NCBI GenBank assembly: GCA_963576565.1
Contig: OY755042.1
Coordinates: 16,343,272 to 16,407,271 of the forward strand
Reading direction: 5' to 3'
From: Aspidapion aeneum
Lineage: Eukaryota > Arthropoda > Insecta > Coleoptera > Brentidae
DNA length: 64,000 bases
Below are positions 45,101-55,468 of the stretch, one piece after another. The stretch's first letter is position 1, and each line of letters opens with the position of its first letter. Below the pieces are notes generated by a model, which was not told where the DNA came from, made no database searches, and was given only the letters and a program-made list of their open reading frames with translations. The position numbers were made by a program, and so were the translations under genes.

Positions 45101-46335
45101 GGGGTGCTAGTAGAATCTTTTTTAAACACCGCATGGTGTGCAATATAAAAATGATTTGAAATTTCGGTCGGCAAAGGTGCAGAAACCGGTTGCATATGAT
45201 TATTATCTAAATAATCTTGTAAAACAGAGCTGTAGGCAGCATAAAAATCAGGGTTTTGTAGCAATTTCTTCTCAAGGGAGAAAAAACGACGTACGGCAAT
45301 GGATCGAGTGTCGCCAAAATCTGGAGCAGTAACTTTAAATGGTAAAGATACAATATATCTCCCCTCCTCATTTTTTGAGGTAGTTTTCAAAAAATAATTT
45401 TCGCAAAACTCATCTTCGGGGTCAATGGCCTTGACATTAGGTATGTCATCTATTTGCCAAAATCGTTGTAGATTTTTATCTAAATTGACAAAAGAATCGT
45501 TCATTGACGTAGTAAAAAATGTTTTAATTTGATTTGTAGTTGAAGGTGAAAGTGAAAGATTGCCCATTATTCCCCAACCAAAAATAGTATTAATGCAGAC
45601 GGGGTTGTTGGGTCCCGTAGACAAACGACCATCTAGCAAAATGTAAGGGTACACATCGCCGCCCAACAATAAATCAATTTTATCGCTTTTATTAAAGCCT
45701 GGGTCAGCTAGTTCTAAGTTGGCGAGAAAAGGAAAACTTTTAATCGAAAATGAGGAATGAGGTAAATCACTACAAATTTTATCGAGTATTATCGCATCAA
45801 AATTAAAAACAAAATTATTATCACGCAAAGAGGATATATTGCAATTAATTCCAGATTTTGCCGAAGTTGTCATTCGATCTAAGCTTTGTAGAGTCATGGC
45901 GATATTAAATTTAGGAAGGCCCAAACTATCAGCACATGACTTAGATATAAATGAAGATTGAGCACCAGAGTCACAGATGGCGCGCACTGTGTGCCAATTT
46001 TGAAAAACATCCTGTATTTGTATTAAAGCGGTACAGAGAAGTACTTCGCGATCATTTAAAGACATACCAGTAACAATGGTGTTAGTGGTTCTATTAAATT
46101 CGGTAGCCACGGGGCTCCTCGGGGGTTGCACTGCAGAAGTAGAGGGGCTACTCGCAGAACTAGGTGTAGAATTAATAGGAAAAAAATGTAAGAGACTGTG
46201 ATGAAATTGGCCACAATGTAAACATCTTTTTTCTGATTTGCATTGCTGGGGTAAATTATGCTTTGAGGCCAAACAGTTGACACACGCTTTATGTTGTTTA
46301 ACAATCTCAAAACGTTGCTGGGGAGTTTTCGCCAA
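42181..46335 (-). CDS. BEL/Pao pol polyprotein (nucleocapsid fingers, PR, RT, RNase H, IN)
   Basis: A 1384-residue open frame encoding the replication enzymes of a BEL/Pao element. Zinc-knuckle cysteines are at C18/C21/C32 and C38/C41, followed by an aspartic protease with CDSGA at 121-125 (DSG in place of DTG). The RT has VVFDAS near 414, FGVSCSPFLA, and FVDD at 535-538 in the YxDD position. RNase H follows (GFCDSS, FTDSTVT). The integrase has an HHCC finger ending SCHTC and a catalytic triad D1099 (GIDFCG), D1165 (SSDCGTNF) and E1207 (GIWESN). No internal stop or frameshift is present. The methionine at 46335 is probably not a true start: the frame is open upstream through CFLCKSGDHIIYRC, which overlaps the gag end in another frame. 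Confidence 0.93.
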   Translation of the reverse strand: MAKTPQQRFEIVKQHKACVNCLASKHNLPQQCKSEKRCLHCGQFHHSLLHFFPINSTPSSASSPSTSAVQPPRSPVATEFNRTTNTIVTGMSLNDREVLLCTALIQIQDVFQNWHTVRAICDSGAQSSFISKSCADSLGLPKFNIAMTLQSLDRMTTSAKSGINCNISSLRDNNFVFNFDAIILDKICSDLPHSSFSIKSFPFLANLELADPGFNKSDKIDLLLGGDVYPYILLDGRLSTGPNNPVCINTIFGWGIMGNLSLSPSTTNQIKTFFTTSMNDSFVNLDKNLQRFWQIDDIPNVKAIDPEDEFCENYFLKTTSKNEEGRYIVSLPFKVTAPDFGDTRSIAVRRFFSLEKKLLQNPDFYAAYSSVLQDYLDNNHMQPVSAPLPTEISNHFYIAHHAVFKKDSTSTPLRVVFDASMHAPGKISLNNAVYTGPPLQRDLQKILLLYRLHKFCFCCDIRQMYRMILVDPSQTNFQRIVWRFDPNQTIQDFEINRVLFGVSCSPFLAIRTLLQLAREHEDLPLASKIIEEAVFVDDVISGSDDFFKATEMKNQLIELLSRGGFELRKWASNCPELLSDLPESHISMKALSLDLDAENSTLKILGLNWNPHTDEFFYTFDCSLQTCTKRTILSNLARIYDPLSFLAPIVLILKLIVQYCWAEDLNWDDPVSPEIVFKWEKFKNELKFLHSVKIPRQIILPNASQIQLVGFCDSSERAYCAVAYIRIFYSDGNIKVFFVCSKSRVAPLRRKLTLPRLELLGAVLLAKLMDFLLETFSEKIKFDKILAFTDSTVTLSWIQGSPHKFKTFVSNRTAYIQGRISPEFWHYVPTEQNPADCGTREMYPSDLQRFYFWLEGPSFLNQPTNTWDFMTVTYDGNAVLEEQRKNIFNVFTCEQTVEYYVNNLFEKYSSLFKIKRIVAYFLRGLQKFKNPSYNFATDYLTNQDYYKGLLFISKCVQSFSFQKEIELLKDKKQLPKAFQKLCPFLHNESYDLLRVGGRLCHSNLSYDKKFPILLPSSAKFTELLILDLHRSNLHCGIQTTTFLLMQNFWVLSAKKVVRKVLSSCHTCWKTKPNSLQPPMGNLPKFRVSEAKVFENVGIDFCGPFTITLGRTRGAKTMKAYVCLFICCAVKAVHLELVSDMTSEAFLAALRRFIARRGLCSKISSDCGTNFVASEKYLRQIFSDCVKGEGIVWSFNPPAAPHMGGIWESNIKSLKTHLHRVVGNQILTYEELNTVLTQVEAIMNSRPLCALSTDPTDLAVLTPNNFLNLRPPGTIPDPNYCDIALNRLSRWQLLQRMHRDFWIRWHREYLHTLQQRAKWHQPLASIDIGTMVLIKDENSTPLDWPLGRIEDLIKGSDNVPRVAIVKTTKGTYKRPLVKLCALPTN

Positions 46336-46372
46336 AAAATTAGGACATCTGTATATTATATGATCGCCACTT

Positions 46373-47473
46373 TTACAGAGAAAACAAAAATTTTTGAGGG
46401 TTTGGAGTATTATTTAAGCCACTTTGGCCATTTGGAGACTGGGAGGCATTTTTGGAGGCTCTCTGAGTATTAGCAAACAAAGCAGATCGATTTTGAAACT
46501 TTGCTTGATTTTTCTGACTTGAAATTGACAAATCTTTATTTTTTAAGTAATCTTGAGTTTGTTGTATTTGTTCCAACGCAATGCAATGGCTAGAAACAAA
46601 AGCACGAATTTTATCATAAGAGGGGATCTCATTGGAGCAATAATTTTGCTCAAATGCCTTGCGCGTGGTTAGGTCCAACCTATCCAAGAGCATTTGTGCC
46701 ATAATACAATCCCAAAACTCCGTTTTAAAACCCATGACTTTTAAAGCACTTAAGTTTTTCGAAAAACAATCAAGCAAATTCCTCAAATTCGTAGCATTCT
46801 CTTTAGTAAGAGGAGAGAAGCCTTCAATTGCCTTCCAGTGAAGGTAAGCTTGTAATCGTTTATTTGTATACCTATCCACCAAGGTGTGGTAGGCATTTAA
46901 ATAATTTTCAGCAAGGATAGGAATGTCAGAAATGACATCCAGGGCAGGGCCCTTTAAATTAGAAAAAAGCAAATTGAATTTTTCAAAGTTTCCCAGCGAC
47001 CTATTATTGTGCACGGTAGCATTAAAGGCTTGCAAAAAGGTTGGAAACTCCTTAAATTCCCCTTGAAAAAGAGGTATTTTTATCCTAGGCAGTAAACCAT
47101 GCTGGTTTGTGGAGGCACAGGGACTGCCCATGGGATTTATCGTACTGCTCAAAAGCCCTACATCTTCAAAGGGTAGTTCGAAAAGTTCGTAAAATATAGT
47201 GGAAATCTCGTCACAGCGTTTGCAAAAGTCCATAGACACTTTGGTTTCTACTACTAAGCGATCCTCATCAGAGGCTACCAACGTCAACAAAGTATTATGG
47301 TGCTTTTCAAAATCTTTTTTGATTTTTGACAATGTCCGAAATTTGACTTTAAAGCCGCTGTGATAGGCAGGGTCATTTTTTGCGAGGGTCGCGGATTCAA
47401 TGATCAAATTTAGCTGTGAAATCGCACTATAGCGCAAGGCTTTAGCCTTTAAAATTTTATCCGAACTAGACAT
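46373..47473 (-). CDS. BEL/Pao gag
   Basis: A 366-residue structural protein starting at ATG 47473. An N-terminal helical region is followed by the DUF1759-type capsid region, marked by LPRIKIPLFQGEF (128-140) and the NLKGPALD block. The tail is rich in Q, N and S. It ends QKFLFSL and a stop at 46373-46375. The pol frame, one base further on, encodes CFLCKSGDHIIYRC over the same bases, a CX2CX4HX4C zinc knuckle. So gag stops in the middle of what should be its first zinc finger. This is either a +1 shift between gag and pol or a one-base error in the A5T5 run there. Most BEL elements carry a single continuous frame. Confidence 0.88.
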   Translation of the reverse strand: MSSSDKILKAKALRYSAISQLNLIIESATLAKNDPAYHSGFKVKFRTLSKIKKDFEKHHNTLLTLVASDEDRLVVETKVSMDFCKRCDEISTIFYELFELPFEDVGLLSSTINPMGSPCASTNQHGLLPRIKIPLFQGEFKEFPTFLQAFNATVHNNRSLGNFEKFNLLFSNLKGPALDVISDIPILAENYLNAYHTLVDRYTNKRLQAYLHWKAIEGFSPLTKENATNLRNLLDCFSKNLSALKVMGFKTEFWDCIMAQMLLDRLDLTTRKAFEQNYCSNEIPSYDKIRAFVSSHCIALEQIQQTQDYLKNKDLSISSQKNQAKFQNRSALFANTQRASKNASQSPNGQSGLNNTPNPQKFLFSL

Positions 47474-48595
47474 GATTTAAAAAAAAATCCAAAAAATAAT
47501 TGACAAAAATTAGGTAAACTGAAAAAAAAATCAAAATTTGGACACCCTGTATAAATATTAATGTCCTACGTTTAATTACAATAATCAAACTATAAGCGCA
47601 CAAAAGTAAAGAAAATACCCGATGCAAACTAATGATAACAAAAAACTTGTGTATAAGTTTTTTTATCTTCGCCTCGCGAATTCAAATAAGTAGGTACCTA
47701 TGTATTAAATTTAAAAATAAATACCTACAAATCAAAAGCATTTAATTTGGTAAAACTATTTATCTGCCTTTACACGAAAACAAATTCTCAAGTTAAGAAT
47801 TAAATTTCCTTCAAAATTTATTATGCACGCAAAAAATGGATACAATCATAGCCATTTGCAGACAGATATTATAATAGTAAATTAGAAATAGATATATTCA
47901 TAGCAATTTTTACGCAAAAACGAATATAGTAAAGCATCCGCAATCGGATATAGTCATAGCAATTTGCAATAAGCAAAAATGAATATGGCAATTTGGAGAT
48001 TTTTTTTCGAGCAAATTGGATATAATTATAGCAATCCACAAATGTGAAGGCACAACGGCTAAAATAATAGCACTTTGCAGACACTATTTTAAACTATTTC
48101 CAGTGACAAACAAAAAAAACACCCAAATACCATACGGTTTTTTTTTTTTTACAAAAAAGAAACGAAAAAACTTGATTTATTCGAAACAAAAAAAAGCATA
48201 GTAGTTTACAGATTTTATCTGTGTTTGGTTTTTCGCATGAAAAGGCTAAATTTATTGGTAAAAATATTTAATTTTTACACAAAAAAAATCGCAAAATGTA
48301 TTTTAGAAACCTAGGGGTTTTCTAAAGTAGGCATGTAAGAAAAACAAGGGTTTTTCTTGCATTTGTTTTTACACAAAAAAAAATCGCAAAATGTATTTTA
48401 GAAACCTAGGGGTTTTCTAAAGTAGGCATGTAAGAAAAACAAGGGTTTTTCTTGCATTTGAAACCAGTAAAAAAGGCATTTAGGAAAAACAAGGGTTTTT
48501 CTTGCATTTGAAACCAGTAAAAAAAAAACTAACCTAAAAAGGCAAAAAAACGATTCCAGAAATCCGGGTCGCTAAGGATCAAAAATGGGGCTCCC
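47474..48595 (-). other. BEL/Pao leader between 5' LTR and gag
   Basis: About 1.1 kb, non-coding. Near the LTR it holds a tandem duplication (about 48266-48530). At about 47850-48030 are several imperfect repeats of GATATAGTCATAGCAATTTG type. A primer-binding site should lie immediately inside the LTR (GGGAGCCCCATTTTTG in element orientation), but I could not assign a tRNA. Confidence 0.7.
48266..48530 (-). repeat. Tandem duplication in the BEL leader
   Basis: A unit of about 91 bp is present twice in full, and a shorter part of it a third time. Each unit has GAAACCTAGGGGTTTTC and AAGAAAAACAAGGGTTTTTC, both self-complementary. The units look almost identical, so the duplication is recent. 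Confidence 0.85.
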
Positions 48596-49294
48596 TGGTG
48601 GTCCAGAAAGGAGATTTGTCTGGAATTTAACGGTGTCAGATGTGGACTGTAATTTTAAGGGAATAAGGTCATAGGCTAAGCTGGTACAAGGGATTCTGAA
48701 ATGGTCTAGTTTACCTTCTAGGTTAGTGTAGCAATAAACAAATGTATGTAAGGTAAAAATAATGCATTTTCACTTACCATTTTTATACAGGAAGTGGAAC
48801 TCATGGGAGGACACGCTGTTTAACCGTATTCTTTGCACCCACATTCATGTGGTAGGAGAGTCGCTAACACGCGTGTATTATCGTTCGAAGGCGAAACGGT
48901 TCTCTGTGATGCTGCAGCAGGTATTCGCTACTGCGTTCGTTCTCCCACATGTCGCCCAGTGGCGTGGTTAATCCATAGGCGTAGGAGAAAAGGAATAAGT
49001 AGGAAGGAATGAGATTACGAAGGTCCATATTAAAGGAACTAGGAACCTTAGTAATTCAAAATGCATTTTATGTAAAGTAAATTAATTATAGCAAATTGTA
49101 ATATTTGCCTTTAAAACCGCGGGAGTTTCAAATGCAAATAACCCAGTAATTTTAAGTACTTAATTAGTTAATTAATACTAAATAAACAAAAAATAGAAAA
49201 TGCTCTAGTGAATCACCAAATAGCCTAATTCGAACCAATTTGGTAAATTATAGTAAAAAGAACATATTTACAAAAAAGAAGGCGGGACGAACCA
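48596..49294 (-). repeat. BEL/Pao 5' LTR (699 bp)
   Basis: Same length and, by reading, same sequence as 41440-42138. Promoter and polyadenylation signals should lie here; AATAAA-like sequences occur but I cannot fix the start site. Confidence 0.92.
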
Positions 49295-49329
49295 TCGATG
49301 ATATAGTTAAAAAGTTATAATTAATAATA

Positions 49330-49332
<3 letters not shown>

Positions 49333-49405
<73 letters not shown>
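49333..49405. repeat. (AT)n microsatellite
   Basis: About 73 bp of AT dinucleotide just outside the BEL 5' LTR. Confidence 0.95.
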
Positions 49406-49406
<1 letters not shown>

Positions 49407-50096
49407 CATTTTAAAGAATTCTATGATCAGGGGAGGCATCAAAATAGGCGGCCAATACTCCAGCCCCGCACCTAAACCTAATAATTATAAAAACATGTAA
49501 TTTAACATTCAAAAATTTATAATTACCGAAATAGAAGAGAAATACTTATTAACTTAGATATTTATGAAATAATAAACTCCGCTAGCGATATTTTTGAAAT
49601 ACCGGTAATTTTATAAAAAAATGTAAGTTACCAAGAAACCTAAAAAGTTTTGTTGCGAAATTTAAATAAAAGATTCTGATTTTCTTCTCTACGAACGCGG
49701 CCATCAGATTTCTAATTACTAGGAGCCATATAACTATGAGATACTTGAAATAATACTCTAGAGGTGGTATTGCATAGAGTAGGATTTCCTTAAGGTCAAT
49801 AAGTCTATCAGTAGTAACTCAGGTGACCAATAAATTGGGAGGAAACATGACGCCTCCGCGATGCTCAATTTCAAATTCACTATTACAGGTATTATAGGAA
49901 GTATGCCAACATTTTACAAATAAAGCTTTAAAATGACTGCCTATATAAAGCATTCCTAGAATTGTCTTACTATAATATTTTTACCCTAGAACTAATATGG
50001 TATGTATAGGTACACGCTGATCTAGAGCTAAATAGAAAACATTTCTTTGGTATTCGTATTTTTTGTAACTTTAGACCCCTTTAGTACGTCTATGGG
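49406..50096. other. Non-coding stretch, no gene seen
   Basis: AT-rich sequence with no supported feature. Confidence 0.45.
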
Positions 50097-50290
50097 TAGG
50101 GCCCGTAGTAGGCACGGGCAAACCGGGCTTCTGCTCAGGGGCGCCCAATCATAGGGGCGCCAAATCAGAGCTCTAAAGGTGCTAAATTGTACATCTAGAG
50201 TAGCCGGATTAGATGTATTTAGAAGTATGAGTATAGGCGCGCCAATTTACTGTTTCGCCCAGGGTGCCTAAATATCTAGGGCGGGTCCTG
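50097..50290. mobile_element. Possible hAT-type MITE (194 bp)
   Basis: TAGGGCCCG at the left and CGGGTCCTG at the right are imperfect inverted ends. CTATGGG precedes and TTATGGG follows, a near-match that could be a worn target duplication. The interior is locally GC-rich with repeated GGGGCGCC. Confidence 0.4.
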
Positions 50291-50905
50291 TTATGGGCTT
50301 AAGTTATTTCAATGTATTGTAGGTTCTAAGGTTCTATATAAATTCAAGGCATTTTGAGACATAAAACATATTAATATTTTGACAGCAAATAATTAAAGAT
50401 TTTGTAGTCGGCACCCCTACTAAATAAAAACATTTTGGTTCCGTTTTCGAGAATTAAGGTTCTCTTTAAATTTGGTATGGCTGTATGATTTTAAACATTA
50501 TAAAATTGTCATTTGTAAAACGATATTTGAGGTAAATGTTGTATTTTTGGGAATTTCGATAATTTTTTAAAAAGTGCTATTTTTAAGTATGTTTGGCATA
50601 AAAACTAAGGCACGATTTTTGTAAAATTATACAGTTTCTGAAAGCTTGTTTCTTAATATAACTAATTCCTTTGGAGGATCAAAATCACCCAGAAAATATA
50701 GAAATCCGAGGCACACAAATGAAGAGATGTCAAATTGAGCCCTAAATCCAATGTTTTTTTTACATAGCATTACTTAAGTTTGAATTGTTTTATTAGACAC
50801 CCGGTCTATTTTACATTTACCGCAATATTTTTTAAAATAATTTTGTTAAGTTTTAATAATATTTAGATAAGAAATAAGAATAAAAAAATTAGTAGTAGTA
50901 CTTAA
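50291..50905. other. Non-coding stretch, no gene seen
   Basis: No supported feature. Confidence 0.4.
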
Positions 50906-51470
50906 AAAATACTCTGCCAATATATGGGCCCCTAAGCTCACACTAGGTACTATAGTTATGTGAGCTAATATAACTAAAAACTGAAATATATTTTATTCAA
51001 CTCCACACTAAATTACCTTTTGTTTGATACCACACAAGCCATGTTTTGACTTAAACTCAAATTTTTTAAATCCATTCCCACCCTTAAAAAAAACAAAAAC
51101 TAAAATGTATTTTGTTGTATTCCGGACTTAATTACCTTTCGTTTGATATCACACACGCCATATTTTCACTTAAACTCTAATTTTTGAAATATACCCCCAC
51201 CCTTTTTTTTAAATAAATTAAAATGTATTTTGTTTAACTCCAGACTCAATTATCTTTCGTTTGATATCACACACGCCATATTTTCACATAAACTCTAATT
51301 TTTGAAATCTATCCCCACCCTTTTATTTGGTTTGTGTTCGGTGGATTTTGTTCATTTTTAAATGGGACCATCTCGACCCAAGACCCAGCCCAGGTACCAA
51401 ATTTCATTAAAATCGGCCAAGCGGTTTTTGAGTTATGCGCGTTGGTCGTTACAGACAGACATACAGACAC

Positions 51471-51525
<55 letters not shown>

Positions 51526-51526
51526 T

Positions 51527-51576
<50 letters not shown>

Positions 51577-51714
51577 GGCGCAACAAAAAAGTTTCAAAAT
51601 CATCTGAAACGCAAAGATATATAAAAATTTTTGAAATCGGAGCAACTTTTTTTTTCTAGAAAAAATTAGGATCACCATAGCTCACACTACTATAGTATAG
51701 TATATGTGTGAGCT
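50906..51714 (+). repeat. Interspersed repeat family Q, copy 2
   Basis: Same architecture as 34952-35716: 5' hairpin, three 118-bp units, CAAATTTCATTAAAATCGG and a 3' hairpin AGCTCACAC...GTGTGAGCT. The CAGA array (51451-51576) is longer than in the other copies. AAAAT lies at both edges. Confidence 0.85.
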
Positions 51715-52443
51715 AAAATTATTTAATCTTAAGAGCATTTTTTTAAATTTTTTTACAAAACGCGATATTGCTAATTTTGGTATTTTTTTGTGCGGTTCCG
51801 TGTAAAGATAATATATAAATTTAAGCACATTGTGATAGGCTAACTTAAAAAATACAATAATTTTTATGCGAGATCAAAATCACCACTAAACTGTGTTCGA
51901 GGGAAGCAAATAATCCAAAAATTTTAAAAATTGCAAATTTATATTTTGGTGAAAATTTCACTTTTAAAATTTTTAACAAAAATACTAAAAATATTTAATG
52001 AGATTGTTATAGAGCGGTAGATAGACACATCTACTGGCTGCATAAAACTGAAAACAAAGTTGTCCTACAAATTACCGTTTTTGAGATATTTGACAAAAAG
52101 TAGGTTACTATCAATCTTCACCTTTAGGGCGTCGCGACGCTACCTATAATGCGACGCCGAGCAAATCACTGTTTTTTCCTAACTTCGTAGGGAGTCCTTA
52201 AACAGCATGCCAAGTTATATCAAAATCACCCAAAAATTGAATATTTCCAATTTGACTGCCCGACCATACATTAAATACTCCATTTCCAAGCAAGTATGCT
52301 CGAGTCACTGCATGCAGGAGGTTCTTTTTATTGGCAAAGCATACCTAGATTCTTACTGAAACGATTTCTGATTTTGTTTTCTGTTTTATTCCACTAAAAA
52401 TAAGTCAAACTATCCCCTCCTAGTACTTTTTTTATTCAAATAC
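51715..52443. other. Non-coding stretch, no gene seen
   Basis: No supported gene. A GGCGTCGCGACGCT palindrome near 52131 is shared with about 39140. Confidence 0.4.
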
Positions 52444-52968
52444 CAATTTGCAAATAATGCAAGGACCTAAAACCTTAAACAACAAGTGAAATTAAAGAAA
52501 GAAAAATTATAAAAAAGTTTCTCTTTGACCGGGACTCGAACCCGGATCTCTTGCTCTGTACGCAAACGGTCTTTCATTAAGCCACCCAAGACCATACATA
52601 AATTTTCGGAAAACTTCTTTTTATGCAGGTGTGTGGTGTCCCAATACAAGAACGAGAAATTCTCATGGTATTAACCTTACCAAGCCAATGAACTGATTTA
52701 TATAATAATTCTTCTTTTCCACTGTCAAAGGTATGAAAACTCAAATTAGACGTAGTGTCAACGTCTGAAAACATAAGATTCGTGTGTTAAAATTTCTGAT
52801 CGCAATGGGCGATTGCCAATATAATTTTCAAATAACAAATTGCAAATAATGCAAGGACCTAAAACCATAAACAACAAGTGAAATTAAAGAAAAAATAATT
52901 ATAAAAAAAGAGAGGAAGAGAAACTTTTTTATAATTCTTCTTTCTTTAATTTCACTTGTTGTTTATAC
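52444..52968 (-). repeat. tRNA-like SINE-type repeat with flanking direct and inverted copies
   Basis: A tRNA-like core at 52523-52593 (minus strand) is adjoined on its right by a body also present next to the core at 53481-53554. A segment beginning TTGCAAATAATGCAAGGACC occurs at about 52444-52516 and again at 52836-52911, and part of it is inverted at 52924-52965. This bracketing suggests a composite or duplicated element. Confidence 0.6.
52523..52593 (-). repeat. tRNA-like sequence, copy 1
   Basis: The T-arm CCGGG-TTCGAGT-CCCGG is perfect and includes the B-box. The anticodon stem TTTGC/GCAAG closes loop GTACAGA with ACA at the anticodon position. The acceptor stem is poor. I read this as a tRNA-derived repeat and not a working tRNA gene. 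Confidence 0.6.
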
Positions 52969-53480
52969 TTTTTTATGTCGAACAACGGGGTTCAATAAAA
53001 AAAAAATTTTTTTTGAAAAACGTACAGTTACGTAACGCAACAATTTTTAAGCTACTTACAATCTTAATTCTCCATCTACTTACAATAAAGTATACTATCC
53101 CCTCTAAGTATTTTTTTCCAACTTTAAAACAGACGTTTTAACCAAAAAAAACAGCAGCATAATTGATGAACGGTCCCTTTTCCCACAATTTTTTTAAGAC
53201 ATGGCAACAGGTGTATGACATCATATTACGGATTTCGTGTTAGCAAGGCTAAGTTTATCTCTGAGCTACTTGATCTATATACCCAGGGAAAAAGGGAATC
53301 ATTTTTCCTATTGTAGAGGACGATTATCTATTAGTTATTGTTCTAACAGTTTTAACCGGTATTAAGGATATTCTATTATTTTAAAAGGCGGCTTTTCTGT
53401 TTGGAGAGTTGAAGCACTATTAACCATCTAAACGAAAATTTCATAGGATTGTTTTAATTTGCTCTAAATTAATTAATTTC

Positions 53481-53715
53481 TGCTTCGGCCGGAGATCGAA
53501 CCCGGGATCTCTTGCTATGTAGGCAAACATTCTAACCACTGAACTAGCGAAGCCATACATAAATTATCGGAAAACTTCCCTTTATGCAGGCTGCGGTGTC
53601 TCAATACAAGAACGAGAAATTCTCAGGGTATTAACTCGACCAAGTCATCCAACTGATCTCTTTAATTCTTCTTTCCCACTGTCAAAGGTATGATAACTCA
53701 AATTAGACGAAAAGA
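53481..53715 (-). repeat. tRNA-like SINE-type repeat, copy 2
   Basis: The tRNA-like part (53481-53554) has A-box TAGTTCAGTGG, anticodon stem TTTGC/GCAAG with loop CTACATA (ACA), T-arm with GGTTCGATCTC, and a mostly paired acceptor stem (GCTTCG/CGAAGC). The adjoining 160 bp (to about 53715) match 52594-52760. The shared body shows this is a repeat family. Confidence 0.65.
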
Positions 53716-53799
53716 ATCACTTGTTGTTTAAAGTTTTAGTAGTTTTGTAGTTATTCTGTGGTGACAATACAATTCGGCATTTTTTTGTCATTGGAAAAT

Positions 53800-54290
53800 A
53801 GAATAAAATGCCGGATCCAAAGTGGCAGACTTTCCAACTTTTATTAACCGATTTGTTTGAAGTTGAAAGTTCGTGGTGCTTAAGGTTTTCTTAACTCAAT
53901 TTTAGTCTCAAATTTAAGGAAATTACTTAGAAAAATCTTTAATATAAATTTAAAAAAATAAAAATGGCAACTTAAAAATGGCTAAAATTTATAAACTTAC
54001 AATTCATATAAGTTAGTGTTTTAGGATGCTGAATATGATTTTTAATCCAAACTAAAAAAAAAATAACATGGCGAATCCAAAATGACGTACGTACTGTCAC
54101 ATTTATAAAACGATTTGCGTTAAACTTGAAACTTTGCGGCGCTTAGGGTCACTTAATACAGTATTTGACTCAAACTTGAAAAAATCAAAATGATGTATCC
54201 AAAATAGCCGACTTTTCCATTTAATAACGGGTATGAATGAAATTCGGAACTTTTAGGTGTTTTGGGTTGCTTTTTCAAAGTCTATAAACG
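53800..54290. repeat. Diverged repeats with ATCCAAA(A/G)TGGC motifs
   Basis: GGATCCAAAGTGGC, GCGAATCCAAAATGACG and GTATCCAAAATAGCCG recur at about 53812, 54072 and 54197. Each is followed by CATTTATAA-like sequence and by similar C/T-poor text. This looks like an old tandem or modular repeat; family unknown. Confidence 0.4.
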
Positions 54291-55468
54291 CAATATAAAG
54301 TGAAATGTATTCGTTGGCTCGTGCTATTGAAGAATTAGTATCCAATTTTTTTTTAATGTGTAAAAGTTAATGGCAATATTGTTCTACAAATCATATTCAG
54401 TTCAGTTAGTCCGATGCACGAAGCATGTCTACGCGTGCACACTCTGCTAGGAATCACTTTCAAGTATTTTTGCGGGGAAAAAGTTAGGCGTCTCGGCCAA
54501 ATAATTGCTAAAACTTTATTAATATTGTAGTAGAAAATTTGAAAGGTTTTTTCAGATATCTCAAATGACAAAAGACAAATTACAAGAGTAGCAAAAAAAT
54601 ATTTCCTATTACTTAGTACCCCATTATACCCTATGTGAAAGAAATGGGTTCCGCCAGAGATTTCTTAATGTTCTTCCATCTGTCCCTGGTGCCGCTCAAC
54701 ACACAGTATATAGGGCTCGCTAAAACACAATTGCGCACGTTCTACGTATGTCAAAAATCCTATTTTAACAGTCCGTGAGTTTGCGGCGTTCCACGGGAGC
54801 CACTAACTACATGTGACGTACAAATGTCAACAGTGTCAAATTGCGTTAGTCGTCGGCCGTTTTTGGCATGACCCAAAACTATGTATTAAATTCATTTTTA
54901 ACGGTAGCAACTTAAAAGTACATACATGTTATACTGCATGTTACCACTTCGATATCTTCGAGGGGAGAGAGCGAGGTTTGCACAGAAAGGAATAAGTGTC
55001 AACCAAATTGGTTGATTGACCAAATTGACCACGTGGTAGGCATATTTTGCTGAAAAAAAAACCCTCTTTTCAGCAGCTATTCATATCACGTGGTAACAAA
55101 AGTCATATTACCAAAATAATATTCAATAAAAACGCTTAATTTTAAAAAAGCTCCTACTAGAACACGGGAACTATGTCAGCGCAATGATTCGCGCATACCT
55201 GGTAGGAAACGGAGGACTTAATATAGCTTTCCGTTTCCTAGTTGGTGAGAACAATCAATAGCGCTGGCTGTATAGGAAACGGAAAAATGCTATCCATAAT
55301 GCTAATTTTTGTACACCAAAAGGACACTTAAAAAGATATCCGTGACTAAATGCACTAGAATGTTTAAGCAGTAGTAACAGCAAAACTATGAAAGCTGTGT
55401 CATTTTCGATACCTTACTCTGTTATTATTATATGAGATCGAGACCTGAAGTTTTTTATTACCTTGCTA
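54291..55468. other. Non-coding stretch with one small repeat
   Basis: No gene is supported. Bases about 55195-55300 contain inverted GGAAACGGA/TCCGTTTCC sequences and match the repeat at 38955-39020. Confidence 0.45.

Larger units (their letters stand above)
41440..49294 (-). mobile_element. Complete BEL/Pao LTR retrotransposon
   Basis: A 7.86-kb element on the minus strand: 5' LTR (48596-49294), a 1.1-kb leader, gag (46373-47473), pol (42181-46335), polypurine tract (42139-42151) and 3' LTR (41440-42138). The two 699-bp LTRs read as identical, so insertion was recent. The LTRs have TG...CA ends. I see no matching target duplication: the outer flanks are CACCC and TCGAT in plus-strand orientation. 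Confidence 0.93.

Noticed and set aside
48266..48530. CRISPR-like array
   Set aside because: There are no unique spacers; the units are direct tandem copies in a retrotransposon leader of a eukaryotic genome.
53481..53554. A functional tRNA gene
   Set aside because: The acceptor stem is imperfect, the anticodon position (ACA) is unusual, and the adjoining body is shared with a second copy, so it is a repeat.
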